Source: Moraxellaceae bacterium (GTDB taxonomy: Bacteria; Pseudomonadota; Gammaproteobacteria; Pseudomonadales; Moraxellaceae). From it: a DNA stretch of 64,000 bases. The DNA lies in NCBI GenBank assembly GCA_024234595.1, contig JACKNZ010000012.1:49338-113337 (forward strand), given 5' to 3'. Both the position numbers and the translations under genes were made by a program. Positions within the stretch are counted from its first letter, which is position 1, and the number at the start of each line of letters is the position of its first letter. This document shows, one piece after another, positions 25,856-34,245 of the stretch. The notes under the pieces are model-generated. The model searched no databases, had not been told where the DNA came from, and saw nothing but the letters and a program-made list of their open reading frames with translations.

Positions 25856-26530
25856 TTATCTCGTTAAATTAAAGTAATTTACTAAATCATGGACGGTATT
25901 GGCACAATAGTCAGCTTGCCAATCTTGTATATCTTCACCTTCAACAATATACCCAAAACCAACGGCAATGGTGGTCATGTTGGCATTGTTACCTGCTTGA
26001 ATATCGCGGATATGGTCGCCCACATACACGCATTGAGTGGGGTCAACATTAAGTGTTTGGCAGGCTAAAAACATTGGCTCAGGGTCGGGTTTGGTGTGTT
26101 TAACATCGTCAGGACACACCAATACCTTGCAACGTGTTGTTAAGTGTAGTGCAGATAGTAGAGCTTCGCTTAAATAACGGGGTTTATTAGTAACAATTCC
26201 CCACGCAATATTTTGTGCTTCTAAATGGGCTAATAATTGTTCTAAGCCTGTAAACACGCGGCTATCTTGGCAAATATCTGCCTCATACTCATCAAGTAAT
26301 TGTTGGCGCAACGTGGCAAACTCAGGTGAGTCTAAGGCGTAATGTGGAAAGCCGACTTGAACCATCGCACGCGCACCTGCCGACACTGCCGCACGAATAT
26401 CATCATAGGGCAGTGGGGCTAATTGATGTTGTGCGCGTAATTTATTGACAATTCTGACAAAATCAGGCGCGGTATCAACCAGCGTGCCATCTAAGTCAAA
26501 TAACACCGCTTGAGGTACAAAATTAAGCAT
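25856..26530 (-). CDS. mupP: N-acetylmuramic acid 6-phosphate phosphatase (MupP)
   Basis: A HAD-superfamily phosphatase of 224 residues: motif I FDLDGTLVDTAPD, motif II VTNKP, motif III Lys near HTKPDPEPM, and motif IV YVGDHIRDIQAG. Gph (phosphoglycolate phosphatase) is the close alternative. The position between ubiG and yciK is that of Pseudomonas MupP, which dephosphorylates MurNAc-6-P in the cell-wall recycling route to UDP-MurNAc that bypasses de novo synthesis and affects fosfomycin tolerance. Specificity is inferred from synteny. Confidence 0.82.
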   Translation of the reverse strand: MLNFVPQAVLFDLDGTLVDTAPDFVRIVNKLRAQHQLAPLPYDDIRAAVSAGARAMVQVGFPHYALDSPEFATLRQQLLDEYEADICQDSRVFTGLEQLLAHLEAQNIAWGIVTNKPRYLSEALLSALHLTTRCKVLVCPDDVKHTKPDPEPMFLACQTLNVDPTQCVYVGDHIRDIQAGNNANMTTIAVGFGYIVEGEDIQDWQADYCANTVHDLVNYFNLTR

Positions 26531-26532
26531 GA

Positions 26533-27240
26533 TTAAGCCTTTGTATAAACCATATAATTGACATCAACATTGGGTGCTAACCAATAATATTTGGTAATTG
26601 GGTTATAATGTAGGCCGATACTTTCTTGTAGCTTTAAGTTGGCGTGACGAATCCATGTCGCTAATTCCGAAGGACGAATAAACTTTTGATAATCATGTGT
26701 GCCTTTGGGGAGTAGTTTTAGTACATATTCAGCCCCCACAATGGCAAATAAATACGATTTTGGATTGCGGTTAATGGTCGAAAAAAATACATGGCCGTTA
26801 GGTTTAACCAAACGCTGGCACGCGGCCACAATCGAAGCAGGGTCGGGAACGTGTTCGAGCATTTCCATACAAGTGACCACATCAAAACTGTGTGGCTGTT
26901 CTTGTGCCAGTTGTTCTACAGGTACTTGGCGATATTCAATATTGTTCACGGCTTGTTGTTGGGCATGCAGTTGAGCCACCGACAAAGGGGCTGCCCCCAT
27001 ATCTATCCCCAATACATCGGCACCGCGTTTGGCCATGGATTCGGCCAAAATACCGCCGCCACAGCCCACATCTAACACGCGCTTACCTGCTAATTGTACC
27101 CGTTCATCTATCCAGTTTAAGCGCAAGGGATTGATTTGATGGAGAGGCCTAAATTCGGAGTCCATATCCCACCATTTAGCCGCTAAGGCTTCAAACTTGG
27201 CAATTTCGCTGGGGTCAACATTGATTGTGCTATTACTCAT
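26533..27240 (-). CDS. ubiG: 3-demethylubiquinol / 2-polyprenyl-6-hydroxyphenol O-methyltransferase
   Basis: UbiG performs both O-methylations of ubiquinone synthesis at the inner-membrane face. The start at 27240 (MSNSTINVDPSEIAKFEAL) gives 235 residues, the family length. The open frame continues 41 codons upstream, but that part is encoded by an inserted repeat element and should not be translated. SAM motif LDVGCGGGILAESMAKRGA, then GIDMG, and CMEMLEHVPDP. Two bases separate its stop from mupP. Confidence 0.94.
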   Translation of the reverse strand: MSNSTINVDPSEIAKFEALAAKWWDMDSEFRPLHQINPLRLNWIDERVQLAGKRVLDVGCGGGILAESMAKRGADVLGIDMGAAPLSVAQLHAQQQAVNNIEYRQVPVEQLAQEQPHSFDVVTCMEMLEHVPDPASIVAACQRLVKPNGHVFFSTINRNPKSYLFAIVGAEYVLKLLPKGTHDYQKFIRPSELATWIRHANLKLQESIGLHYNPITKYYWLAPNVDVNYMVYTKA

Positions 27241-27259
27241 CTCAAATGCTCTTAAAACG

Positions 27260-27388
27260 TAGGACTTACGCATTTTGCCAAAATTAGCGCGTTTTTCACC
27301 CTCACCCCAATCATATCCCTCAGGGAGAGGGAGGAGCGTAGCGGAGGGTGAGGGCGTGCACAAATAAGCGATAACCGCGTAATTCCTA
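27260..27388. mobile_element. miniature inverted-repeat element, copy B (129 bp, REP-type centre)
   Basis: Ends TAGGACTTACGC and GCGTAATTCCTA (one mismatch). The orientation is reversed relative to copy A: the CATTTTGCCAAAATTAGCGCG arm comes first and AAATAAGCGATAACCGC second. The centre is the C/G-rich module (CCCTCACCCC...CAGGGAGAGGGAGGAGC...GGAGGGTGAGGG). No clear flanking duplication. It lies between divergent ubiG and gyrA, 19 bp upstream of the ubiG start, so it probably contributes to the ubiG 5' leader or promoter. Confidence 0.72.
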
Positions 27389-27454
27389 AATAGTCATAAA
27401 TTGTCGTGCAGTATAAGCGATTCTTGATTAAAAACTGCGAAAAATTTGGTTTTA

Positions 27455-27463
27455 TGGTATATT
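27455..27463 (+). promoter_or_regulatory. candidate extended -10 promoter of gyrA
   Basis: TGGTATATT fits an extended -10 (TGnTATAWT), about 114 bases before the gyrA start and just outside the inverted-repeat element. No clear -35. Unsupported beyond the motif. Confidence 0.35.
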
Positions 27464-27576
27464 GCTCGGCTTGATAAAGATACTTAACAAACCTTAATAA
27501 TTGAGTGGCCACCGTTATCTAGCATCTTGGAAGCGTGGTGGTTGTGGCTCAGTATTTATGCCCTTCGAGATAATCC

Positions 27577-30360
27577 ATGACAGAATTTGCTCCCGAAATC
27601 GTCCCTGTCAATATTGAAGACGAATTACGTCAATCCTATTTAGATTATGCCATGAGCGTGATTGTGGGTCGTGCTTTGCCTGACGCCCGTGATGGCTTAA
27701 AACCTGTCCATCGTCGTGTATTGTTTGCCATGCACGAGTTACATAATGACTGGAATAAAGCCTATAAAAAATCGGCACGTGTGGTAGGTGATGTTATCGG
27801 TAAATATCATCCTCACGGCGATACGGCGGTATATGACACCATTGTGCGTATGGCTCAGCCCTTTAGCTTGCGTTATTTGTTGGTGGACGGTCAGGGTAAT
27901 TTTGGTTCGGTAGATGGTGATGCCCCTGCGGCGATGCGTTATACCGAAGTGCGTATGACCCGTTTGGCACATGATTTATTAGCCGACCTCGAAAAAGAAA
28001 CCGTTGATTGGTTGCCCAACTACGATGGCAGCGAGATGATTCCTGCGGTGTTGCCAACACGCATTCCCAATTTATTGGTCAATGGCTCGTCAGGTATTGC
28101 TGTAGGCATGGCCACCAACATTCCACCGCATAACCTAACCGAAGTAGTCAATGCCTGTTTGGCTTATGTCGATGATAACAACATCACCGTTGATGGTTTA
28201 ATGCAGTATGTGACTGGCCCTGATTTTCCAACAGGTGCAATTATCAATGGTCGGAGTGGTATTGTTGATGCTTATCGTACAGGCCGTGGTCGTATTTTAA
28301 TTCGGGCTAAATATCATATCGAAACCGATAACAAAACCGCCCGTCATACGGTGGTATTTACCGAAATTCCCTATCAGCTTAATAAGGCGCGTGTCATCGA
28401 AAAAATTGCCGAACTGGTTAAAGATAAAAAAATTGAAGGCATTAGCGAGTTGCGTGATGAATCTGACAAAGACGGTATGCGTATTGTCATTGAATTAAAG
28501 CGCAACGAAAATCCCGAAGTTGTTGTGAATAACTTGTTTTCGCAAACACCACTCGAAAGTTCGTTTAGCTTTAATATGTTGGCTTTGCAAGATGGTCAGC
28601 CTAAATTAATGAACCTTCGTGATTTAATTGCCGCTTTTGTGCGTCATCGTCAAGAAGTGGTCACACGCCGTACCGTGTTTGAGTTACGCAAGGCGCGTGA
28701 ACGTGGCCATATTGTTGAAGGTTTGGCGGTTGCTTTGGCTAACATTGACGAAGTGATTCAACTGATTAAAACCTCAGCCAGTGCCAGCCAAGCTAAAGAG
28801 CGTTTGCTAGATAAATTGTGGCAAGAAGGCGGTGTGTTAGCCTTGTTAGAGCGTGCAGGCGATAAAAATGCTTGTCGTCCTGAAACTTTGCCCGAGTATT
28901 TGGGCTTAGTCGAAAACGGCTACAAACTCTCTCCAGAGCAAGCTCAAGCGATTTTGGACTTACGTTTACACCGTTTAACAGGCTTAGAACAAGACAAACT
29001 ATTAGCCGAATACGAAGAGTTATTAGGCGAAATAGCCCGTTTGTTAGCGATTTTGGCTGACCCTGTGTTGTTAATGAATGTGATTCGCACCGAGTTAAAT
29101 GAGGTGTTAGCCAGTTATGGCGATGCGCGTAAAACCGAAATTATTGCCTCGCGTTTAGATTTAAGCCGTGAAGATTTAACGCCCGATGAACAAGTGGTTT
29201 TAACCATTTCGCATACGGGCTATGCCAAAATTCAGCCTGTGAGTGATTATCGCGCCCAAAAACGCGGTGGTCGTGGCAAGTCGGCCGCCAGCATCAAAGA
29301 CGAAGATTATATTGAGCATTTATTGGTTGCCAGCACCCATGACACGGTGTTGTGTTTTACCTCCTTAGGGCGTTTGCATTGGATTAAAGTCTATGACTTA
29401 CCGCAAGCAGGGCGCGGAGCCAAAGGCAAGCCATTGGTCAATTTGGTGCAGTTGGCCGATAACGAAAAAGTCACGGCTATTTTGCCCTTGCGTGAGTATG
29501 CCGAAGGTCAATTTGTGTTTATGGCTACCGCCGATGGTACAGTTAAACGCATTAAACTCACTGAATTTTCGCGTCCGCGCAGTACAGGTATCAATGTCAT
29601 CAATCTTGATGGCGACAATACCCTAATTGGGGTGGCGGTGACTGACGGCTTGCAAGATATTATGCTCTTTAGCAACCACGGCAAAGCCATTAGGTTTAAA
29701 GAAACCGATGTGAGAGCCATGGGACGTGCCGCAAGTGGGGTGCGTGGTATGCGTTTGCCTGTGGGGGCGCGTATTGTGTCGATGGTGGCTACCTCTGAGC
29801 CTTCGGAGTTAGTCGAGGCCGAGTTACTTACGCCAACGCCCGAAAATGAATTGCTAGAGACTATTGCCGAAGAAGCAGTAGAAAACGAACAAGAGCCACT
29901 CGACGAAATCGTTGATGAGCTAGATGGCGAAGACGATAGCGAAGAAGATTTAGCGGCTTTAGCGCATCAAGCCCAAATTTTGATTGCCTGTGCCAATGGT
30001 TATGGCAAACGTACCCCTGTTAGCAAATTCACCCTACGCAAGCGTGGCGGTCAAGGCGTATTAGCGATACAAACCACCGAACGTAATGGTGAGTTGGTTT
30101 CGGCAGTGTCGGCTTGCGAAGGCAATGATTTATTGTTGATTTCGGATATGGGAACCTTAGTGCGTACCCGTGTTGGCGAAGTCTCGGTGATGTCGCGTAG
30201 TGCACAAGGGGTTACTTTGATTCGTTTGAGTAATGATGAGCAATTAGTTGGTGTGGTGAGTTTAGATGCCCCCGAAGAAGAATTGCTTGAAGTAGAAGCT
30301 CAAGAGCAAAGCGAAGCCGTTGTTCAAAACAGCAGTGATGAACAAGCCGAAGCGGTTTGA
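27577..30360 (+). CDS. gyrA: DNA gyrase subunit A
   Basis: The cleavage-religation subunit of gyrase. 927 residues, longer than the 875 of E. coli. Catalytic Tyr122 is in AMRYTEVRM. The quinolone-determining region HPHGDTAVYDTIVRMAQPF has Thr83 and Asp87 in E. coli numbering; Thr83 is also wild type in P. aeruginosa. The GyrA box is QKRGGRGKSA. Between beta-pinwheel blades, about residues 741-791, is a strongly acidic insertion (runs such as DELDGEDDSEEDLAA), which explains much of the extra length; the tail is also acidic. serC follows as in Pseudomonas. Confidence 0.98.
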   Translation: MTEFAPEIVPVNIEDELRQSYLDYAMSVIVGRALPDARDGLKPVHRRVLFAMHELHNDWNKAYKKSARVVGDVIGKYHPHGDTAVYDTIVRMAQPFSLRYLLVDGQGNFGSVDGDAPAAMRYTEVRMTRLAHDLLADLEKETVDWLPNYDGSEMIPAVLPTRIPNLLVNGSSGIAVGMATNIPPHNLTEVVNACLAYVDDNNITVDGLMQYVTGPDFPTGAIINGRSGIVDAYRTGRGRILIRAKYHIETDNKTARHTVVFTEIPYQLNKARVIEKIAELVKDKKIEGISELRDESDKDGMRIVIELKRNENPEVVVNNLFSQTPLESSFSFNMLALQDGQPKLMNLRDLIAAFVRHRQEVVTRRTVFELRKARERGHIVEGLAVALANIDEVIQLIKTSASASQAKERLLDKLWQEGGVLALLERAGDKNACRPETLPEYLGLVENGYKLSPEQAQAILDLRLHRLTGLEQDKLLAEYEELLGEIARLLAILADPVLLMNVIRTELNEVLASYGDARKTEIIASRLDLSREDLTPDEQVVLTISHTGYAKIQPVSDYRAQKRGGRGKSAASIKDEDYIEHLLVASTHDTVLCFTSLGRLHWIKVYDLPQAGRGAKGKPLVNLVQLADNEKVTAILPLREYAEGQFVFMATADGTVKRIKLTEFSRPRSTGINVINLDGDNTLIGVAVTDGLQDIMLFSNHGKAIRFKETDVRAMGRAASGVRGMRLPVGARIVSMVATSEPSELVEAELLTPTPENELLETIAEEAVENEQEPLDEIVDELDGEDDSEEDLAALAHQAQILIACANGYGKRTPVSKFTLRKRGGQGVLAIQTTERNGELVSAVSACEGNDLLLISDMGTLVRTRVGEVSVMSRSAQGVTLIRLSNDEQLVGVVSLDAPEEELLEVEAQEQSEAVVQNSSDEQAEAV

Positions 30361-30415
30361 TGATTTTGTTATTTGCCCCCAACCCTGTTTTGAGAAAGCA
30401 GAGTGGCGTGAATTT

Positions 30416-30463
30416 TGACCCCACCTAAGCTCCCCTTGAAAAGGGGGAGATTTAGAGGGGGTA
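30416..30463. repeat. C/G-rich palindrome between gyrA and serC
   Basis: CTCCCCTTGAAAAGGGGGAG (30430-30449) is an 8-bp stem flanked by ACCCCACCTAAG and TTTAGAGGGGGT, which pair again outside. It belongs to the family of C-rich palindromes in this window. No U-run, so transcription from gyrA into serC is not clearly blocked. Confidence 0.6.
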
Positions 30464-30515
30464 ATAATCCATAAAATCCTATCATTAAAGAAAATTGAAG
30501 GTGTTTAACGTCAAC

Positions 30516-31598
30516 ATGAGAGCCTATAATTTTTGTGCAGGGCCAGCCGCCTTGCCCCAAGCCGTGTTAGAACAAGCCCAAGCAGAACTGGTTGATTATC
30601 AAGGCAAAGGCTTATCGGTCATGGAAATGAGCCACCGCAGTAATGACTATGTGGCGATTGCCGAACAAGCCGAGCAAGACTTACGCGATTTAATGCAAAT
30701 ACCCTCTAACTATAAAGTTTTGTTTTTGCAAGGCGGAGCCTCGCAACAATTTGCCATGATTCCCATGAATTTATTACGTGGCAAAACGTCTGCCGATTAC
30801 GTTAATACAGGTATGTGGTCAGACAAAGCCATTAAAGAAGCCAAAAAGTTTTGCCAAGTTAATGTGGTTGCCAGTGACGAAGCCAATAACTTTAAAGCAG
30901 TGCCAGCTTTTGAATCGTGGCAGCGAAATAAAGATGCCGCTTATTTGCATTACACCCCTAACGAAACTATTCACGGTGTACAGTTTGACTTTATTCCTGA
31001 GGTGGGTGATGTGCCATTAGTCGCCGATTATTCGTCTATTATTTTAGCTGAGCCCTTAGATGTGTCTAAGTTTGGCTTAATTTATGCGGGTGCACAAAAA
31101 AATATTGGCCCCGCAGGCTTGGTAGTGGTGATTGTGCGTGAGGATTTGTTGGGACAAACCCTCAAAGGCACACCCACCATGTTGGATTACAAAATCCACG
31201 CCGACAATGGCTCCATGTACAACACGCCATCGACATATGCGTGGTATTTGTCTGGCTTGGTGTTTAAGTGGCTTAAACAACAAGGCGGCTTACAAAAGAT
31301 GGCACAAATTAACCATCGCAAAGCGGCTAAATTGTATGCCGCCATTGACGGTAGTGGTGGTTTTTATAGTAATCCTGTGGCGATTGCTAACCGTTCGATA
31401 ATGAATATACCGTTTGTATTGGCGAATAGCAGTTTAGATAAAACCTTTTTAAAAGAAGCAGAAGCCAATCAACTGTTAAACTTGGCTGGTCATCGCTCGG
31501 TAGGTGGTATGCGCGCGAGTATTTATAATGCCGTTCCCGAAGAAGGTGTTGATGCGTTAGTAAGTTTTATGCAAGATTTTGCTAAGAGAAATGGCTAA
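30516..31598 (+). CDS. serC: phosphoserine aminotransferase
   Basis: SerC converts 3-phosphohydroxypyruvate to phosphoserine, and also acts in pyridoxal phosphate synthesis. The start at 30516 (MRAYNFCAGPAALP) gives 360 residues, standard for the family; an in-frame TTG at 30495 is unlikely. PLP-binding Lys195 is in YAGAQKNIGPAGL. FLQGGASQQFAMIPMNLL and HRSVGGMRASIYNA are conserved. The neighbouring pheA and hisC of Pseudomonas do not follow here; the next gene is an exonuclease after a repeat-filled gap. Confidence 0.96.
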   Translation: MRAYNFCAGPAALPQAVLEQAQAELVDYQGKGLSVMEMSHRSNDYVAIAEQAEQDLRDLMQIPSNYKVLFLQGGASQQFAMIPMNLLRGKTSADYVNTGMWSDKAIKEAKKFCQVNVVASDEANNFKAVPAFESWQRNKDAAYLHYTPNETIHGVQFDFIPEVGDVPLVADYSSIILAEPLDVSKFGLIYAGAQKNIGPAGLVVVIVREDLLGQTLKGTPTMLDYKIHADNGSMYNTPSTYAWYLSGLVFKWLKQQGGLQKMAQINHRKAAKLYAAIDGSGGFYSNPVAIANRSIMNIPFVLANSSLDKTFLKEAEANQLLNLAGHRSVGGMRASIYNAVPEEGVDALVSFMQDFAKRNG

Positions 31599-31648
31599 CA
31601 AGCAAGAGGCATAGGTATTTACAAGATTTTTTATTTAGCGATGGTGTT

Positions 31649-31682
31649 CCCTCTCCTTGTAGGAGAGGGCTAGAGTGAGGTC
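31649..31682. repeat. C/G-rich palindrome after serC
   Basis: CCCTCTCCTTGTAGGAGAGGG (31649-31669) is a perfect 9-bp stem with a 3-nt loop, followed by CTAGAGTGAGG. This CCCTCTCC...GGAGAGGG form is closest to the copy at 34184 and to half of element copy B. Confidence 0.65.
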
Positions 31683-31691
31683 TGAAAGCGT

Positions 31692-31723
31692 GTAGCCTGT
31701 ATGTAGCGTAGCGAAATACGGGG
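31692..31723. repeat. REP-like repeat GTAGCCTGTATG..., copy 1
   Basis: GTAGCCTGTATGTAGCGTAG followed by CGAAATACGGGG. It is nearly identical (one base different over 31) to 62561-62591. The unit contains imperfect inverted complementarity and lies between a C/G-rich palindrome and element copy C. Confidence 0.65.
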
Positions 31724-31753
31724 TATTTTTGATTAAAACGACATTTGCTATAT

Positions 31754-31854
31754 TAGGACTTACGCGGTTATCGCTTATGTGCTCACTAAATAATCGTTTT
31801 AAACGATTTTTAGCTCACAAAACGTGCTAATTGCAGCACAATGCGTAAGTTCTG
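31754..31854. mobile_element. miniature inverted-repeat element, copy C (101 bp, short palindromic centre)
   Basis: Ends TAGGACTTACGC and GCGTAAGTTCTG. Flanks ATAT (31750-31753) and ATAT (31855-31858) form a 4-bp direct repeat. Left arm GGTTATCGCTTATGTGCTCAC; right arm CTCACAAAACGTGCTAATTGC. The centre is AATCGTTTTAAACGATTTT, a short palindrome instead of the C/G-rich module of copies A and B. It sits 33 bp before the exonuclease start. Confidence 0.78.
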
Positions 31855-31887
31855 ATATTTTGGAAAACACAAACGAGGGAATTAACC

Positions 31888-32685
31888 ATGTACAAAGAAA
31901 AAGCAACCTTGGTATTTGATATCGAAACCGTACCCGATATTGCCAAAGCCAAACAAATCTACCAACTACAAAACCTTAATGACGAAGAAGCCTTTGAAGC
32001 TCTTAAAAATATCCGCCGTCAAGAAACAGGTGGCTCAGATTTTTTTAGACATCATTTGCATAAAATTGTCTGTATTTCGGTGGTATTGCGTTTAGGTGAT
32101 AGCGTGCGTGTGTGGTCACTGGGTGAGGAAGATGCCTCCGAAGCCGAAATTATCAAACGTTTTTTTAGTGCGATTGATAAATACGATGTGACCTTGGTGT
32201 CATGGAATGGTGCAGGGTTTGACTTGCCAGTTTTACATTATCGCGCCATGTTGCACCAGATTGTCGCGCCGATGTATTGGGAGCTTGGCGACCATTACAA
32301 AGAGTTTAGATACAATAACTACATTAACCGTTTTCATATGCGACATATTGATTTAATGGATATTTTGTCGCTGTATCAAACACGCGCCACTCAGCCGCTT
32401 GACCAAATTGCCACTTTTTTAGGTTTTCCTAGCAAAATGGGTATGGACGGTAGTCAAGTATATGATACTTATTTACAAGGTAATATCGCCGACATTAGAC
32501 ACTATTGCGAAACCGATGTCCTTAATACATGGTTAATTTATTTGCGTTTTCAGTTAATGCGTGGCGAGATAATGAAACCCGAACATCAACACGAAATCGC
32601 TTTACTAAAAAATCAATTAGCCAGTAGTAATAAACCACATTTAGAGCAATTTTTGCAAAAATGGCAACAGACAGAAGCACAGTAA
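31888..32685 (+). CDS. predicted DEDDy 3'-5' exonuclease (PolB-like, COG3298 type)
   Basis: 265 residues in an RNase-H-like exonuclease fold. Acidic motifs are ExoI FDIETVPDI (Asp and Glu), ExoII SWNGAGFDLPVLHYRA (Asp), and ExoIII YCETDVLNTWLIYLR (Asp, with the Tyr of the DEDDy type). It resembles the stand-alone predicted PolB-like exonuclease family. It may act on DNA ends or RNA; the substrate is unknown. GAGGGA lies before the start. The stop directly abuts the rlmD ATG (TAAATG), so the two are probably one transcript. Confidence 0.85.
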   Translation: MYKEKATLVFDIETVPDIAKAKQIYQLQNLNDEEAFEALKNIRRQETGGSDFFRHHLHKIVCISVVLRLGDSVRVWSLGEEDASEAEIIKRFFSAIDKYDVTLVSWNGAGFDLPVLHYRAMLHQIVAPMYWELGDHYKEFRYNNYINRFHMRHIDLMDILSLYQTRATQPLDQIATFLGFPSKMGMDGSQVYDTYLQGNIADIRHYCETDVLNTWLIYLRFQLMRGEIMKPEHQHEIALLKNQLASSNKPHLEQFLQKWQQTEAQ

Positions 32686-34020
32686 ATGAATAAAAAGCAG
32701 CGTGAACGCTTAAAGCAACAAGACCCTATTAGCCTCGAGATTACAGGCATAGGCCACGATGGTCGTGGTATTGCCCATCATAATGGTAAAGTTATTTTTG
32801 TGGACGGCGCGTTGCAAGGCGAAACCGTCACCGCCAAAGTCAGTGTTGTGAAAAGTAAATACGAAGAAGCCGATACCGTTAGCGTGCTCAAAGCCGCGCC
32901 CGAACGGGTTCAGCCGCCTTGTGAGCATTTTGGGGTGTGTGGCGGTTGCTCTTTGCAACACATGGAACCAAGTGCGCAAATTGCCCTTAAACAACGCATT
33001 TTAGCCGACCAGTTTAAGCACTTTGGTCATTTAGAACCCCAACAATGGCTTGCGCCTCTTACGCATTCCCAAACTGGCTATCGCCGTAAAGCCCGTTTTG
33101 GCGTGCGTTTTGTGATTAAAAAAGACAGCTTGTTACTCGGTTTTAGAGAAAAAGGCTCTAACTTTTTGGCCGAGCTTACTAAATGTGTGGTCATGGATGC
33201 GCGTTTAGGCGAGTCCATTATGCCGCTACGTCAGCTTATTAACGGTTTAGAAGGCAAAGATTTTATTCCGCAAGTGGAAGTGGCGGCAGGTGACGACACG
33301 GTTGCCCTGATTTTTAGGCATATGCAAGACTTATCAGCCACCGATATTGCTCAGTTGATTGAGTTTTGTCAGCAGCGAGCGTGGCAATGTTATTTGCAAC
33401 CCAAAGGCTACGACACCGTGCATCGCGTCTATCCTATCGAAGGTGAAGACCGTTTGCATTACAGCTTGCCAGATTTTGGCTTAACGATGCGTTTTTATCC
33501 GCTTGATTTTACCCAAGTCAATGCCGAGATTAACCAAAAAATGCTTAAAATGGCGGTGGATATGCTTAATCCACAAGCGCACGAAAGAGTGTTAGATTTG
33601 TTTTGTGGTTTAGGTAATTTTACCTTGCCATTGGCAACGCGTGCCAAATATGTGATTGGGGTAGAAGGCAGCGAGGCGATGGTGCAACGTGGTTATGAGA
33701 ATGCCAAGCATAATGGTATCACCAATGTGGATTTTTATGCTCAAGATTTAACGGCCGATTTTAGCCAACAAGTATGGGCAAAAGAGGGTTTTGATGCCTT
33801 ACTGATAGACCCACCGCGCTCAGGTGCCTTAGAAGTGGTACGATACTTGCCTAAGTTTGGCGCAAAGCGCATTGTCTATGTGTCGTGTAATCCTGCTACT
33901 TTGGCGCGTGATGCAGGTGAACTGGCACAAGCAGGTTATAAATTAGTGCAAGCAGGGGTGATGGATATGTTTACTCATACTGCTCATGTTGAGTCGATTG
34001 CGCTGTTTGTAAAAGAATGA
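32686..34020 (+). CDS. rlmD: 23S rRNA (uracil(1939)-C(5))-methyltransferase
   Basis: RlmD methylates U1939 of 23S rRNA. 444 residues. An N-terminal TRAM domain (ITGIGHDGRGIAHHNGKVIF), then [4Fe-4S] ligands Cys79, Cys85, Cys88 and Cys167 (CEHFGVCGGC and TKCVV). SAM site LDLFCGLGNFTLPLA; catalytic nucleophile Cys in YVSCNPATLARD near residue 402. The RlmD/relA adjacency matches E. coli and Pseudomonas and rules in RlmD over TrmA/RlmC. Its TGA stop lies on the end of element copy D. Confidence 0.95.
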   Translation: MNKKQRERLKQQDPISLEITGIGHDGRGIAHHNGKVIFVDGALQGETVTAKVSVVKSKYEEADTVSVLKAAPERVQPPCEHFGVCGGCSLQHMEPSAQIALKQRILADQFKHFGHLEPQQWLAPLTHSQTGYRRKARFGVRFVIKKDSLLLGFREKGSNFLAELTKCVVMDARLGESIMPLRQLINGLEGKDFIPQVEVAAGDDTVALIFRHMQDLSATDIAQLIEFCQQRAWQCYLQPKGYDTVHRVYPIEGEDRLHYSLPDFGLTMRFYPLDFTQVNAEINQKMLKMAVDMLNPQAHERVLDLFCGLGNFTLPLATRAKYVIGVEGSEAMVQRGYENAKHNGITNVDFYAQDLTADFSQQVWAKEGFDALLIDPPRSGALEVVRYLPKFGAKRIVYVSCNPATLARDAGELAQAGYKLVQAGVMDMFTHTAHVESIALFVKE

Positions 34021-34116
34021 CTTACGCATTTCACCGAAATTAGTGCGTTTTGTGAACATAAAATCGTTAAAAACGATTGAAATGTGAGCAAATAAGCGAT
34101 AACCGCGTAAGTCCTA
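34018..34116. mobile_element. miniature inverted-repeat element, copy D (99 bp, short palindromic centre)
   Basis: Left end TGACTTACGC (two bases lost relative to TAGGACTTACGC), right end GCGTAAGTCCTA. Arms CATTTCACCGAAATTAGTGCG and AAATAAGCGATAACCGC, in the same orientation as copy B. Centre AATCGTTAAAAACGATT. The TGA at its left tip is the rlmD stop codon. No flanking duplication is visible. Lies between rlmD and relA. Confidence 0.72.
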
Positions 34117-34183
34117 AAAATAATTTTTGTTTTTATTAGATTGTTTTATGCTTACTCTAGTTATCTTTCTTTGAGAGAAAACT

Positions 34184-34216
34184 CCCTCTCCTGTGGGAGA
34201 GGGTTGGGGTGAGGGC
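34184..34216. repeat. C/G-rich palindrome upstream of relA
   Basis: CCCTCTCCTGTGGGAGAGGG (34184-34203) followed by TTGGGGTGAGGG. An 8-bp stem with a short loop, 30 bp before the relA start. It could affect the relA leader, but no promoter is evident. Confidence 0.62.
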
Positions 34217-34245
34217 TAAAAATTGCATTCACGGGAGTATAAATA

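Noticed and set aside
26699..27134. Several overlapping plus-strand frames opposite ubiG
   Set aside because: All are antisense shadows of the SAM-methyltransferase frame, rich in Trp/Cys/His as expected for shadow frames.
27577..28000. Quinolone-resistance mutation in gyrA
   Set aside because: Thr83 is wild type in other Pseudomonadales, and Asp87 is unchanged, so resistance cannot be claimed.
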